Assembly: GCA_904420255.1 (NCBI GenBank)
Contig: CAJFUT010000262.1
Span: forward strand, 1-7,470
Length of the DNA stretch: 7,470 nt
Direction: 5' to 3'
Source of the DNA: an uncultured Angelakisella sp.
Lineage (GTDB): Bacteria > Bacillota > Clostridia > Oscillospirales > Ruminococcaceae
In this document: positions 1 to 6,935 of the stretch, piece by piece
Numbering within the stretch: position 1 is the stretch's first letter
Layout: each line of letters opens with the position of its first letter
The notes under the pieces: model-generated
Databases searched by the model: none
What the model saw: the letters and a program-made list of their open reading frames with translations, nothing else
Told to the model about the DNA's origin: nothing
Program-made: the position numbers and the translations under genes

Positions 1-97
1 CCCGGTCCCGGGGCGGGAAATCGGCCAGAATCCCCTCCACCGGCTCCAAAAGGCCGGTTTCCAGGGGGTGAAAATCCGTCAGGCGGGAAATCTCCAT
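1..97 (-). CDS. 5' end of an unrecognised gene, truncated by the window edge
   Basis: Only the first 32 codons are visible, beginning Met-Glu-Ile-Ser-Arg-Leu-Thr-Asp-Phe-His-Pro. The start is well supported: AAGGAGG lies a few bases upstream (minus-strand AAGGAGGAGCCGATG) and the frame stays open to the window edge. It starts 30 bases after the purO-like stop, so it is very probably the next gene of the purine operon. The expected neighbour would be a stand-alone AICAR transformylase or purD, but the visible N-terminus lacks the glycine-rich loop of PurD and does not look like the start of the AICAR transformylases I know. I do not recognise the family and assign no function. Confidence 0.6.
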   Translation of the reverse strand, partial: MEISRLTDFHPLETGLLEPVEGILADFPPRDR

Positions 98-127
98 CGG
101 CTCCTCCTTCAGGCCCTTCCAGGGGGC

Positions 128-844
128 TCAGGCGTTTTTATTGAGGATGACGGCCTCCCTGTCGCCGTCCTCCAGGGAGAGGTACTCCACATAGAGGGAA
201 ACCTTGTTGTCCTCATTGAGGCTCCCCCAAAGCTCCCTGGCCCAGGCTTCGGCGCTGGGGGCGGCCACCGCCACCCGCTCCGGCTCCCCCTCAAAGGAGG
301 GGATGGGGCTGCCGTCCCCCCGGTAGGTGTGGAGGAACCGGCCCTCCCCGGCGGGGAGGCGGGGGTAATCGAAGAAATACCGCTGGGCGTATTCCCCATT
401 GCCGTCGGCGCTTTTGAGGATGGAGAGCTTCACCGAGAAGTCCCCCTCCCCCAGGGCCACCAGGCCGGAGATGCGGGGGGTCCAGTTGGGACCGTCGGGC
501 TCGAAGGTCCGGGTCCGCAGGGCGTCCTCAAAGCTGCCCCCCGCCGCCAGGGCGTCCCGGACGGTGTCGGTCTGGTCCCCGTTGGTGACCACCGTCCAGC
601 CCCCCAGCCGCCGCACCGGGTGGTAGATGATGAGGGAGGGGTCCTCCATCTTGGAGGGGTCGAAGGCCCGGGTGCGGATACCGTCGGGGGTCTCCTCAAA
701 GACCCGGTTGCGGCTGTTCTGGCTGCGGCCCATGATGAAATAGGCCACCGCCGCCTTTTTCCCGTCGGGGGTCTTCCCGATGACGATGCCCCGGCCGGGG
801 TAGCTGTTCTCCGCCAGCAGGCGGGAAAGGTCCATAAGCTCCAT
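128..844 (-). CDS. purO: Archaeal-type IMP cyclohydrolase (PurO-like)
   Basis: Predicted to close the purine ring, converting FAICAR to IMP, the final step of de novo purine synthesis in the cytoplasm. The 238-residue product resembles archaeal PurO (about 200 residues) along its length: YPGRGIVIG at 15-23 (PurO has YLGRILAVG), a basic RSQNSRNRVF segment at 40-49, the hallmark VVTNGDQTDT at 85-94 (archaeal VVSNGSHTDT) and NWTPRISG at 120-127 (archaeal NTPRIAA). It is somewhat longer than the archaeal enzyme, with extra sequence at about 145-180. The ATG is set by AAGGAGG with a 6-base spacer (851-857). It follows purN after 48 bases containing a small GGCGG/CCGCC hairpin. Most bacteria use the unrelated N-terminal domain of PurH for this step. 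The family call rests on remembered motifs, but operon context agrees with it. Confidence 0.87.
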   Translation of the reverse strand: MELMDLSRLLAENSYPGRGIVIGKTPDGKKAAVAYFIMGRSQNSRNRVFEETPDGIRTRAFDPSKMEDPSLIIYHPVRRLGGWTVVTNGDQTDTVRDALAAGGSFEDALRTRTFEPDGPNWTPRISGLVALGEGDFSVKLSILKSADGNGEYAQRYFFDYPRLPAGEGRFLHTYRGDGSPIPSFEGEPERVAVAAPSAEAWARELWGSLNEDNKVSLYVEYLSLEDGDREAVILNKNA

Positions 845-892
845 GTCAATCCTCCTTACGCGGGGCGGCCCCCGCCGGCAAAACCTTTTCTG

Positions 893-1501
893 TCAGTCCC
901 TGTACAAGGGCTCCAGGGCGGCGCAGCACATCTGGGCGGCCCTGGGGAGGAGGACCCATTCCGCCTCCTCCATCACCCGCTTCTGGAGGATCTCCGGGGT
1001 GTCCCCTTCCCGGACCTCCACCGCCTTCTGGAGGAGGATCTTCCCCCCGTCGGGCACCTCGTTGACCAGGTGGACGGTGGCCCCGGTGACCTTGACGCCG
1101 TAGTCCAGGGCCGCCTGATGGACCCGCAGGCCGTAGAACCCCGCCCCGCAGAAGGAGGGGATGAGGCTGGGGTGGACGTTGATGATCCGGTCCCGGTATT
1201 CCCCGATGACCCCGGGGCCCAGGATAGACAAAAAGCCGGCCAGCACCACAAAGTCGATCCGGTGCTCCCGCAGCTCCCGGAGGATGGCCCGGTCGAATTC
1301 CCCGGCGTCGGGGTAGGCCTTCCGGGGGACGACGGCGGTTTCCACCCCGGCCCGCCCGGCCCGCTCCAGGGCATAGGCCCCCTCCCTGCTGGAGAGGACC
1401 AGGGCGATCCGCCCGCTGGAAAGGCTCCCGGCCGCCTGGGCGTCCAGAAGGGCCTGGAGGTTGGTGCCGCCGCCGGACACCAGCACGCCGATCCTCAGCA
1501 C
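893..1501 (-). CDS. purN: Phosphoribosylglycinamide formyltransferase (10-formyl-THF dependent)
   Basis: Transfers a formyl group from 10-formyltetrahydrofolate to GAR, giving FGAR, step 3 of purine synthesis. The 202-residue length fits the family (E. coli 212). Visible signatures are the N-terminal phosphate-binding loop [12 protein letters not shown] (8-19), LAGFLSIL (87-94), the catalytic Asn-x-His pair in INVHPSLIP (N108, H110), and [15 protein letters not shown] with the catalytic Asp at 151. The start is GTG at 1501, inside the end of purM: the two genes share 7 bases (GTGCTGA), so translation is probably coupled. A Shine-Dalgarno-like AAGGCGG at 1511-1517, with 9 bases between, supports the GTG, and no other start lies before the phosphate loop. 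All key residues are present. Confidence 0.97.
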   Translation of the reverse strand: MLRIGVLVSGGGTNLQALLDAQAAGSLSSGRIALVLSSREGAYALERAGRAGVETAVVPRKAYPDAGEFDRAILRELREHRIDFVVLAGFLSILGPGVIGEYRDRIINVHPSLIPSFCGAGFYGLRVHQAALDYGVKVTGATVHLVNEVPDGGKILLQKAVEVREGDTPEILQKRVMEEAEWVLLPRAAQMCCAALEPLYRD

Positions 1502-2535
1502 AGCTCCACACCGCCTTCGCCGGGGGAAACCACACCCATGATATAGGCCTCCTCCCCATGGCGGCGGAGGATCTCCACCGAGCGGTCGGCGTCGGCGGCG
1601 TCCACAATGACGCTCATCCCCACCCCCATGTTGAAGGTGTTGTACATATCCCGCTCGGGGATCTCCCCGGCCCGCTGGAGGACCCGGAAGATGGGGGGCA
1701 CCCGGATATCCCCCTTGGCGATCCGGGCGCAGCAGCCCGCCGGCAGGGAGCGGGGGATGTTCTCATAGAAGCCGCCCCCGGTGATGTGGGAAACCGACTT
1801 CACCGCCACCTCCGCCATGAGGGCCAGCATGGGCTTTACGTAGATTTTGGTGGGGGTCAGGAGGGCCTCCCCCAGGGTGGTGCCCAGCTCGCCGCTGTAC
1901 CGCCCCAGGTCGGCGTGCTCCACGTCCAGGATTTTCCGCACCAGGGAAAAGCCGTTGGAGTGGACCCCGGAGGAGGGCAGGGCGATGATGGCGTCCCCTG
2001 GCTGCACCCGGGAGCTGTCCAGGATTTTGGACTTGTCCACCAGCCCCACGGCGAACCCCGCCAGGTCGTATTCCTCCTCGGGGTAGAAGCCGGGCATCTC
2101 GGCGGTTTCCCCGCCGATGAGGGCGCAGCCGGCCCGGACGCAGCCCTCGGCCACCCCGGAGACGATGTCCGCCACCCGGCTGGGGACGTTCTTCCCCACC
2201 GCCACATAGTCCAGGAAAAAGAGGGGCCGGGCGCCGCAGCAGACCACGTCGTTGACGCACATGGCCACGCAGTCGATGCCCACCGTGTCGTGCTTGTCCA
2301 TGAGGAAGGCGATCTTCAGCTTGGTGCCCACCCCGTCGGTGCCGCTCACCAGCACCGGCTCCCGGATGCCGGAAAGGTCCGGCTGGAACAGGCCGCCGAA
2401 GCCGCCGATGCCGGAAAGGGTGCCGGGGATGACGGTGCGGCCGATGTGCTTTTTCATCAGGCGCACCGCCTCATAGCCGGCGGTGATGTCCACCCCAGCC
2501 GCCTTGTAGCTTTCGCTGTAGCTATTGTTTGCCAT
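1495..2535 (-). CDS. purM: Phosphoribosylformylglycinamidine cyclo-ligase (AIR synthetase)
   Basis: ATP-dependent ring closure of FGAM to AIR, step 5 of purine synthesis; a PurM/PurL/SelD-superfamily enzyme that normally works as a cytoplasmic dimer. The ATG at 2535 gives 346 residues (E. coli 345). Signatures seen are SYKAAGVDI (9-17), the glycine-rich [10 protein letters not shown] (41-50), the ATP-binding [10 protein letters not shown] (65-74), [16 protein letters not shown] (95-110), [11 protein letters not shown] (141-151), [13 protein letters not shown] (188-200) and [13 protein letters not shown] (250-262). An upstream in-frame start would add about 46 low-complexity residues read from inside purF; it was rejected because AAGGAGG (2545-2551) sits 9 bases before this ATG. 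The gene overlaps the end of purF by 14 bases and the purN start by 7, so all three are probably co-translated. It is unusually cysteine-rich in the middle (C89, C93, C99, C100), which fits an anaerobe. Confidence 0.98.
   Translation of the reverse strand: MANNSYSESYKAAGVDITAGYEAVRLMKKHIGRTVIPGTLSGIGGFGGLFQPDLSGIREPVLVSGTDGVGTKLKIAFLMDKHDTVGIDCVAMCVNDVVCCGARPLFFLDYVAVGKNVPSRVADIVSGVAEGCVRAGCALIGGETAEMPGFYPEEEYDLAGFAVGLVDKSKILDSSRVQPGDAIIALPSSGVHSNGFSLVRKILDVEHADLGRYSGELGTTLGEALLTPTKIYVKPMLALMAEVAVKSVSHITGGGFYENIPRSLPAGCCARIAKGDIRVPPIFRVLQRAGEIPERDMYNTFNMGVGMSVIVDAADADRSVEILRRHGEEAYIMGVVSPGEGGVELC
1511..1517 (-). promoter_or_regulatory. Ribosome binding site supporting the GTG start of purN
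   Basis: AAGGCGG on the minus strand, 6 of 7 to AAGGAGG, lies within the end of purM and 9 bases before GTG 1501. It supports internal initiation at the overlapping purM/purN junction, coupled to translation of purM. Confidence 0.6.
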
Positions 2536-3973
2536 GGCCGGATTCCTCCTTTTTGGGAAGCTTCTGTTCAAACTTGTTCTTGTGCCGCACCTTTGGGGGG
2601 GCCACCGGGTAATCCCCGTCGAAGCAGGCGGTGCAGAAGCCGCACCGGGCCCCCGCCGCCAGCTTGCGGACATTCTCCACCGAAAGGTAGCCCAGGGAAT
2701 CCACCCCGATGATCTTGGCGATCTCCTCCACCGAGTGGTTGTTGGCGATGAGGGCGCTCTCGTCGTCGATATCGGTGCCGAAATAGCAGCAGTGGCGGAA
2801 GGGCGGGGCGGAAACCCGCATATGGACCTCCCTGGCCCCGGCCTCCCGGAGGAGCCGGACGATCCGGGCGCAGGTGGTGCCCCGGACGATGGAATCGTCG
2901 ATCATAATGACCCGTTTGCCCTTGACGGTGTCGGAAACGGCGTTGAGCTTGAGGCGCACCGAGTTCTCCCGCTGCTTCTGGGTGGACTGGATGAAGGTCC
3001 GGCCGATGTAGCGGTTTTTGATGAAGCCCACCCCGTAGGGGATGCCGCTCTGCCGGGCGTAGCCCAGGGCGGCGTCCAGGCCGGAATCTGGGACGCCGAT
3101 GACCACGTCGGCCTGGACGGGATGCTCCAGGGCCAGGAAGGCCCCGGCCCGCTGCCGGGCCTGGTGGACGCTGCACCCCTCGATGACCGAATCGGGCCGG
3201 GCGAAATAGATGAACTCAAAGACGCAGAAGCTGGACTTGGCCTTGCCGCAGTGGGTGCGGATGCTGCGGATGCCGTCCTTCCCTACCACCACGATCTCCC
3301 CGGGCTCCACCTCCCGGACGAAGGCGGCCCCCAGGGTGTCCAGGGCGCAGCTTTCGGAGCTGAAGACCCAGGAATTCCCCAGGCTGCCGATGCAGAGGGG
3401 CCGGAAGCCGTTGGGGTCCCGGACGGCGATGAGCTTCTGGGGGGACATGATCACCAGGGAATAGGCCCCCCGGAGCCTGGGCATGGCCCGCTCCACCGCC
3501 TCCTCGATGGAGGCCGAGGCGATCCGCTCCCGGGTGATGGTGTAGGCGATGACCTCGGTGTCGCTGGTGCTGTGGAAGATGGCCCCTCCCAGCTCCAGCT
3601 CCTCCCGGAGCTCGGCGGCGTTGGTGAGGTTGCCGTTGTGGGCCAGGGCCATGGTGCCCTTGATGTGGTTGATCACCAGGGGCTGGGCGTTGGCCCGGCT
3701 CCGGGTGCCGGTGGTGGAATAGCGGACATGGCCCATGGCCATCTGGCCCTGGCCCAGCCCCTCCAGCACCTCCCTGCGGAAGACGTCGCTCACCAGCCCC
3801 AGGTCCCGGTGGTAGCTGATGACCCCCCCGTCGCTGACGGCGATGCCGCAGCTCTCCTGCCCCCGGTGCTGGAGGGCAAACAGGGCCATATAGGCGTCAA
3901 GGGTGACGTCCCGCTCCCCCTTGGCGTCGTAGATGCCGAATACGCCACATTCCTCGTGGATGGAATCAAACAT
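2522..3973 (-). CDS. purF: Glutamine PRPP amidotransferase
   Basis: First committed step of purine synthesis: PRPP plus glutamine gives phosphoribosylamine. The 483-residue protein is of the Bacillus type. An 8-residue propeptide (MFDSIHEE) precedes Cys9, the expected N-terminal nucleophile exposed by self-cleavage. The glutaminase domain shows [11 protein letters not shown] (34-44), HVRYSTTG (82-89) and AHNGNLTN (111-118). The phosphoribosyltransferase domain shows GVPDSG (293-298) and the PRPP loop [13 protein letters not shown] (355-367). Candidate [4Fe-4S] ligands, by analogy with B. subtilis PurF, are C250, C396, C444 and C447; the cluster is associated with oxygen-dependent inactivation in Bacillus. 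Family members are usually feedback-inhibited by purine nucleotides. The start has an AAGGAAAG site 5 bases upstream inside a homopurine run. It begins 48 bases after purC and overlaps purM by 14 bases. Confidence 0.98.
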   Translation of the reverse strand: MFDSIHEECGVFGIYDAKGERDVTLDAYMALFALQHRGQESCGIAVSDGGVISYHRDLGLVSDVFRREVLEGLGQGQMAMGHVRYSTTGTRSRANAQPLVINHIKGTMALAHNGNLTNAAELREELELGGAIFHSTSDTEVIAYTITRERIASASIEEAVERAMPRLRGAYSLVIMSPQKLIAVRDPNGFRPLCIGSLGNSWVFSSESCALDTLGAAFVREVEPGEIVVVGKDGIRSIRTHCGKAKSSFCVFEFIYFARPDSVIEGCSVHQARQRAGAFLALEHPVQADVVIGVPDSGLDAALGYARQSGIPYGVGFIKNRYIGRTFIQSTQKQRENSVRLKLNAVSDTVKGKRVIMIDDSIVRGTTCARIVRLLREAGAREVHMRVSAPPFRHCCYFGTDIDDESALIANNHSVEEIAKIIGVDSLGYLSVENVRKLAAGARCGFCTACFDGDYPVAPPKVRHKNKFEQKLPKKEESGHGKQ

Positions 3974-3975
3974 AG

Positions 3976-4000
3976 CTTCTTTCCTTTTCCCTTCTTTTCC
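3976..4000 (-). other. 25-base homopurine run before purF
   Basis: The minus strand between purC and purF carries 25 consecutive purines, ending 2 bases before the purF ATG. It includes AAGGAAAG (3986-3979), the likely purF ribosome binding site, 5 bases from the start codon. Such a run is long even for a ribosome binding region and stands out in the mixed GC-rich background. Confidence 0.85.
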
Positions 4001-4021
4001 GATTCCCGTGCGCCCAGGCGG

Positions 4022-4735
4022 CTACTGATCCCCCAGCAGGCGGCTCATGACCTCCTGATAGGCGGCCTCCTCGCCCCCCAGGTCCCGGCGGAACAGGTCC
4101 TTGTCCAGGTGGGCGCCGGTCTTCACATCCCAGAAGCGGCAGGTGTCGGGGCTGATCTCGTCCGCCAGGACGATGGTGCCGTCGGGGAGGCGGCCGAACT
4201 CCAGCTTGAAGTCGATGAGCTGGATGCCCACCTCCGCCAGGTACTCGCTCAGATACCGGTTGATCCGGAAGCTGTAGTCGGCGATGGTCCGCAGCTCCTC
4301 CGGGGTGGCGGCGTGGATGGCGGCGATGTGGTACTCATTCACCATGGGGTCCCCCAGGGCGTCGTCCTTGTAGCAGTACTCCAGGACGGTGCTGTCCAGC
4401 TTGGTGCCCTCGGGAAGGCCCAGGCGCTTGGCAAGGCTACCGGCGGCCACGTTGCGGACAATGACCTCCAGGGGGACGATCTGGACCTTCTTCACCAGGG
4501 TGCGGCGGTCGTCGATCTCCTCCACCAGGTGGGTGGGGATGCCCTTCTCCATCAGCATCCGCATCAGGTGGTTGGTGACCCGGTTGTTCACCACGCCCTT
4601 GTCCCGGATGGTGCCCTTTTTGGCCCCGTTGCCGGCGGTGGCGTCGTCCTTGTAGTCCACCAGCACCAGGCTGGGGTCGTCGGTGGCGAAAACCTTTTTG
4701 GCCTTTCCTTCGTAAAGCTGCTCCCGAATCTCCAT
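4022..4735 (-). CDS. purC: SAICAR synthetase
   Basis: ATP-dependent ligation of CAIR with aspartate to give SAICAR, step 7 of purine synthesis. From ATG 4735 the protein has 237 residues, the same length as E. coli PurC. It shows the N-terminal YEGKAKKVF (8-16), FNG-equivalent DDATAGNGAKKG (30-41), the family signature PLEVIVRNVAAGS (88-100), LIDFKLEFG (173-181) and ADEISPDTCRFWD (191-203). An in-frame ATG 15 codons earlier (4780) would start just after the purE stop, but it has no Shine-Dalgarno and adds a lysine/asparagine-rich leader that the family lacks. GGAGG at 4744-4748, 8 bases before ATG 4735, decides the start. It follows purE, which supplies its substrate, after 46 bases. Confidence 0.97.
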   Translation of the reverse strand: MEIREQLYEGKAKKVFATDDPSLVLVDYKDDATAGNGAKKGTIRDKGVVNNRVTNHLMRMLMEKGIPTHLVEEIDDRRTLVKKVQIVPLEVIVRNVAAGSLAKRLGLPEGTKLDSTVLEYCYKDDALGDPMVNEYHIAAIHAATPEELRTIADYSFRINRYLSEYLAEVGIQLIDFKLEFGRLPDGTIVLADEISPDTCRFWDVKTGAHLDKDLFRRDLGGEEAAYQEVMSRLLGDQ

Positions 4736-4743
4736 GTTCCGTT

Positions 4744-4748
4744 CCTCC
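4744..4748 (-). promoter_or_regulatory. Ribosome binding site that decides the purC start
   Basis: GGAGG on the minus strand, 8 bases before ATG 4735. It lies inside the longer in-frame reading and selects the shorter protein starting MEIREQLYEG, whose length and N-terminus fit PurC. The alternative ATG at 4780 has no such site. Confidence 0.85.
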
Positions 4749-4754
4749 ATTTTT

Positions 4755-4767
4755 ATACTAAAAGTAT
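4755..4767 (-). repeat. AT-rich inverted repeat in the purE-purC gap
   Basis: ATACT-TTT-AGTAT forms a 5-bp stem with a 3-base loop in an A/T-rich island of about 30 bases between purE and purC. It is too weak for a terminator and lies just before the purC ribosome binding site. It may keep that site open or be an RNA cleavage point; no function is shown. Confidence 0.4.
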
Positions 4768-4781
4768 TATTTTTCGGCATT

Positions 4782-5282
4782 TTACTGATTGAACTGGGCT
4801 TCCACCCGGCGGTCGCTTTCCAGGACGGCGGCGGTCATCTCCGCCCGCATCTGGGTGAGGCGCCGGTCCAGCTCCGGGTCGGAGAGGGCCAGCATCTGGG
4901 CGGCCAGGATGGCGGCGTTGGCGGCGCCGTCCACCGCCACGGTGGCCACCGGGATGCCGGCGGGCATCTGGACGGTGGCCAGCAGGGCGTCCAGCCCGTC
5001 CAGGAAGGAGCCCTTCACCGGGATGCCGATGACCGGCAGGGTGGTGTGCCCCGCCATGACCCCGGCCAGGTGGGCGGCCTTGCCGGCGGCGCAGATGATG
5101 GCGCCGTAGCCCTGTTCCTTGGCCTCCCGGGCGAAGGCGCAGGCCTCCTCCGGGGTCCTGTGGGCGCTGAGGACCCGGACGGTGCGCTCCACCCCCAGCT
5201 CGTCCAGCTTTTCAACGGCCTTTTTCACCACGGGCAGGTCGCTTTCCGCCCCCATCACCACGGCAACTTTTTTCTTTGACAT
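4782..5282 (-). CDS. purE: PurE, CAIR-forming enzyme (N5-CAIR mutase / AIR carboxylase)
   Basis: Makes carboxyaminoimidazole ribonucleotide, step 6 of purine synthesis; family members are octamers. The 166 residues match the usual PurE size. Motifs: [12 protein letters not shown] (6-17), LSAHRTPEE with the catalytic His41 (38-46), the active-site loop [10 protein letters not shown] (65-74), [30 protein letters not shown] and [10 protein letters not shown]. The overall sequence is class-I-like (AHL loop), not the SN-containing loop of class II. Two deviations: the loop reads GKAAHLAG instead of the classic GGAAHLPG, and the first Ser of the usual GSxSD substrate-binding motif is Ala12. No purK accompanies it here. 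The ATG at 5282 is set by AGGAGG (5289-5294) with a 6-base spacer; a longer frame upstream runs through the terminator and was rejected. It is the first gene of the operon behind a probable attenuator. Confidence 0.97.
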   Translation of the reverse strand: MSKKKVAVVMGAESDLPVVKKAVEKLDELGVERTVRVLSAHRTPEEACAFAREAKEQGYGAIICAAGKAAHLAGVMAGHTTLPVIGIPVKGSFLDGLDALLATVQMPAGIPVATVAVDGAANAAILAAQMLALSDPELDRRLTQMRAEMTAAVLESDRRVEAQFNQ

Positions 5283-5310
5283 CTCTTTCCTCCTGTCTCT
5301 GCTGAGAAAC

Positions 5311-5348
5311 AAAAAGGCCGCAGCGCATTTTGACTGCACTACGGCCTT
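5311..5348 (-). terminator. Intrinsic terminator in the purE leader (probable attenuator)
   Basis: On the minus strand the arms AAGGCCGTAGTGCA (5348-5335) and TGCGCTGCGGCCTT (5327-5314) pair over 14 consecutive positions around a 7-base loop GTCAAAA, followed by a T-run (TTTTTGTTT including the arm end). Two of the pairs are G-U, which would be A-C mismatches on the other strand, so the structure belongs to the leftward transcript. It lies 28 bases before the purE start and inside its likely leader, so it would have to be read through for operon expression. It could alternatively just end the transcript of the short upstream ORF or of the dehydratase genes. Confidence 0.88.
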
Positions 5349-5352
5349 GCTT

Positions 5353-5451
5353 TTACAAACGGTTCCGCTCTTTATGCTCCATCTCCCGCAGGAGGTACAA
5401 AAACGCACCGGGCCCCTGGAAAATCCGCAGAAAGCGCCTGTTCTCCGTCAC
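5353..5451 (-). CDS. Possible leader peptide ORF (32 aa) upstream of purE
   Basis: A GTG-initiated frame of 32 codons begins V/M-TENRRFLRIFQ and ends with KERNRL and TAA at 5353-5355. Upstream is GGGAGGGGAG (5457-5466), a fair ribosome binding site 5 to 9 bases from the GTG. The peptide is basic (about nine Arg/Lys) with a hydrophobic middle (GAFLYLL); I do not recognise it. Third codon positions are about 78% G/C, compatible with coding but below the neighbours. The stop lies 4 bases before the 5' arm of the terminator, so a ribosome at the stop would cover that arm. This geometry, more than the sequence itself, argues for a leader ORF. It may still be chance or a small protein of its own. 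A 10-codon ATG frame (5478-5480 start) ends overlapping this GTG, but it begins about at the predicted transcription start and is unlikely. Confidence 0.42.
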   Translation of the reverse strand: MTENRRFLRIFQGPGAFLYLLREMEHKERNRL

Positions 5452-5456
5452 GCCGG

Positions 5457-5466
5457 CTCCCCTCCC
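5457..5466 (-). promoter_or_regulatory. Ribosome binding site of the possible purE leader ORF
   Basis: Minus-strand GGGAGGGGAG sits just upstream of GTG 5451. The G-rich purine block is weaker than the AAGGAGG sites of neighbouring genes but well placed. It is the main reason to take the short frame seriously. Confidence 0.4.
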
Positions 5467-5487
5467 AACAGCAGAATCATAAGTATT

Positions 5488-5516
5488 AGTGTATTCGTTT
5501 TTCCGCCGCTTGGCAA
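5488..5516 (-). promoter_or_regulatory. Probable sigma-A promoter for the purE operon
   Basis: Minus-strand TTGCCA (5516-5511, 5 of 6 to the -35 consensus), a 17-base spacer and TACACT (5493-5488, 4 of 6 to the -10 consensus) lie in an AT-rich block within otherwise GC-rich DNA. Transcription would start near 5481, giving a leader of about 200 bases before purE. TATGAT (5481-5476) is a better -10 match alone but has no -35 at the right distance. A PurR-box-like AAAAACGAATACA overlaps the spacer and -10 but matches the Bacillus box at only about 9 of 13 positions, too weak to call. Confidence 0.55.
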
Positions 5517-5572
5517 GCCCTTTCGGGGGCGGCGCGGCTTTTTCAGCCAAAAGCACAAGTTCCGTCCCTTTT

Positions 5573-5606
5573 CCGCCCGGAATTTGGACGGCATTCCCCC
5601 GGGCGG
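5573..5606 (-). other. GC-rich hairpin after the dehydratase-like gene
   Basis: Arms CCGCCCGG (5606-5599) and CCGGGCGG (5580-5573) form a perfect 8-bp stem with an 18-base loop, starting 6 bases after the upstream stop. The base run that follows is AAAAGGG, not a U-tract, so it is not a standard intrinsic terminator. It may protect the 3' end of the upstream message or mark a factor-dependent end. In DNA of this base composition it could also be chance. Confidence 0.3.
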
Positions 5607-5612
5607 GCCGGG

Positions 5613-6927
<1,315 letters not shown>

Positions 6928-6935
<8 letters not shown>

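Larger units (their letters stand above)
5283..5612 (-). other. Regulatory intergenic region upstream of purE
   Basis: This 330-base stretch separates the dehydratase-like gene from purE. Along the minus strand it holds a GC-rich hairpin after the upstream stop, then GC-rich sequence with small hairpins, an AT-rich promoter-like block (about 5470-5500), a possible 32-codon ORF, a purine-rich run (5363-5387) and an intrinsic terminator ending about 28 bases before the purE ATG. I looked for purine (guanine/adenine), PRPP/ppGpp (ykkC-type) and ZTP (pfl-type) riboswitch cores and for a T-box and saw none of their conserved stretches. Confidence 0.8.

Noticed and set aside
68..1546. 492-codon plus-strand open frame
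   Set aside because: Antisense to purN and purO-like; low-complexity product with no recognisable domain. Similar shadows at 1558-2712 and 5823-7034 were rejected for the same reason.
4011..4021. CCGCCTGGGC after the purC stop, resembling the 3' core of the ZTP (pfl) riboswitch
   Set aside because: The required upstream domain is not recognisable in the end of purC, and the gap to purF is only 48 bases with no terminator. In GC-rich DNA a 10-base match is expected by chance.
4736..4780. Longer purC starting at the ATG just after the purE stop
   Set aside because: No ribosome binding site, an extension that PurC proteins lack, and a good site before the internal ATG.
2525..4792. 755-codon open frame on the plus strand
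   Set aside because: It lies antisense to purC and purF, which have unmistakable motifs. Its product is Gly/Pro/Asp/Val-rich without domains, as expected from the reverse reading of GC-rich codons. It has no ribosome binding site.
5478..5480. Ten-codon ATG frame ending on the GTG of the possible leader ORF
   Set aside because: It would start almost at the predicted transcription start, without a ribosome binding site.
5473..5505. PurR-type operator over the purE promoter
   Set aside because: AAAAACGAATACA matches the Bacillus PurBox consensus at only about 9 of 13 positions, and no second inverted copy is seen; the GAAT/ATTC inverted repeat around it is only 4 bp.
5504..5545. Hairpin GGCT-GAAAA-AGCC and nearby GC-rich pairs as a terminator
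   Set aside because: The stem is only 4 bp and no U-run follows on the minus strand. On the plus strand there is no gene to terminate.
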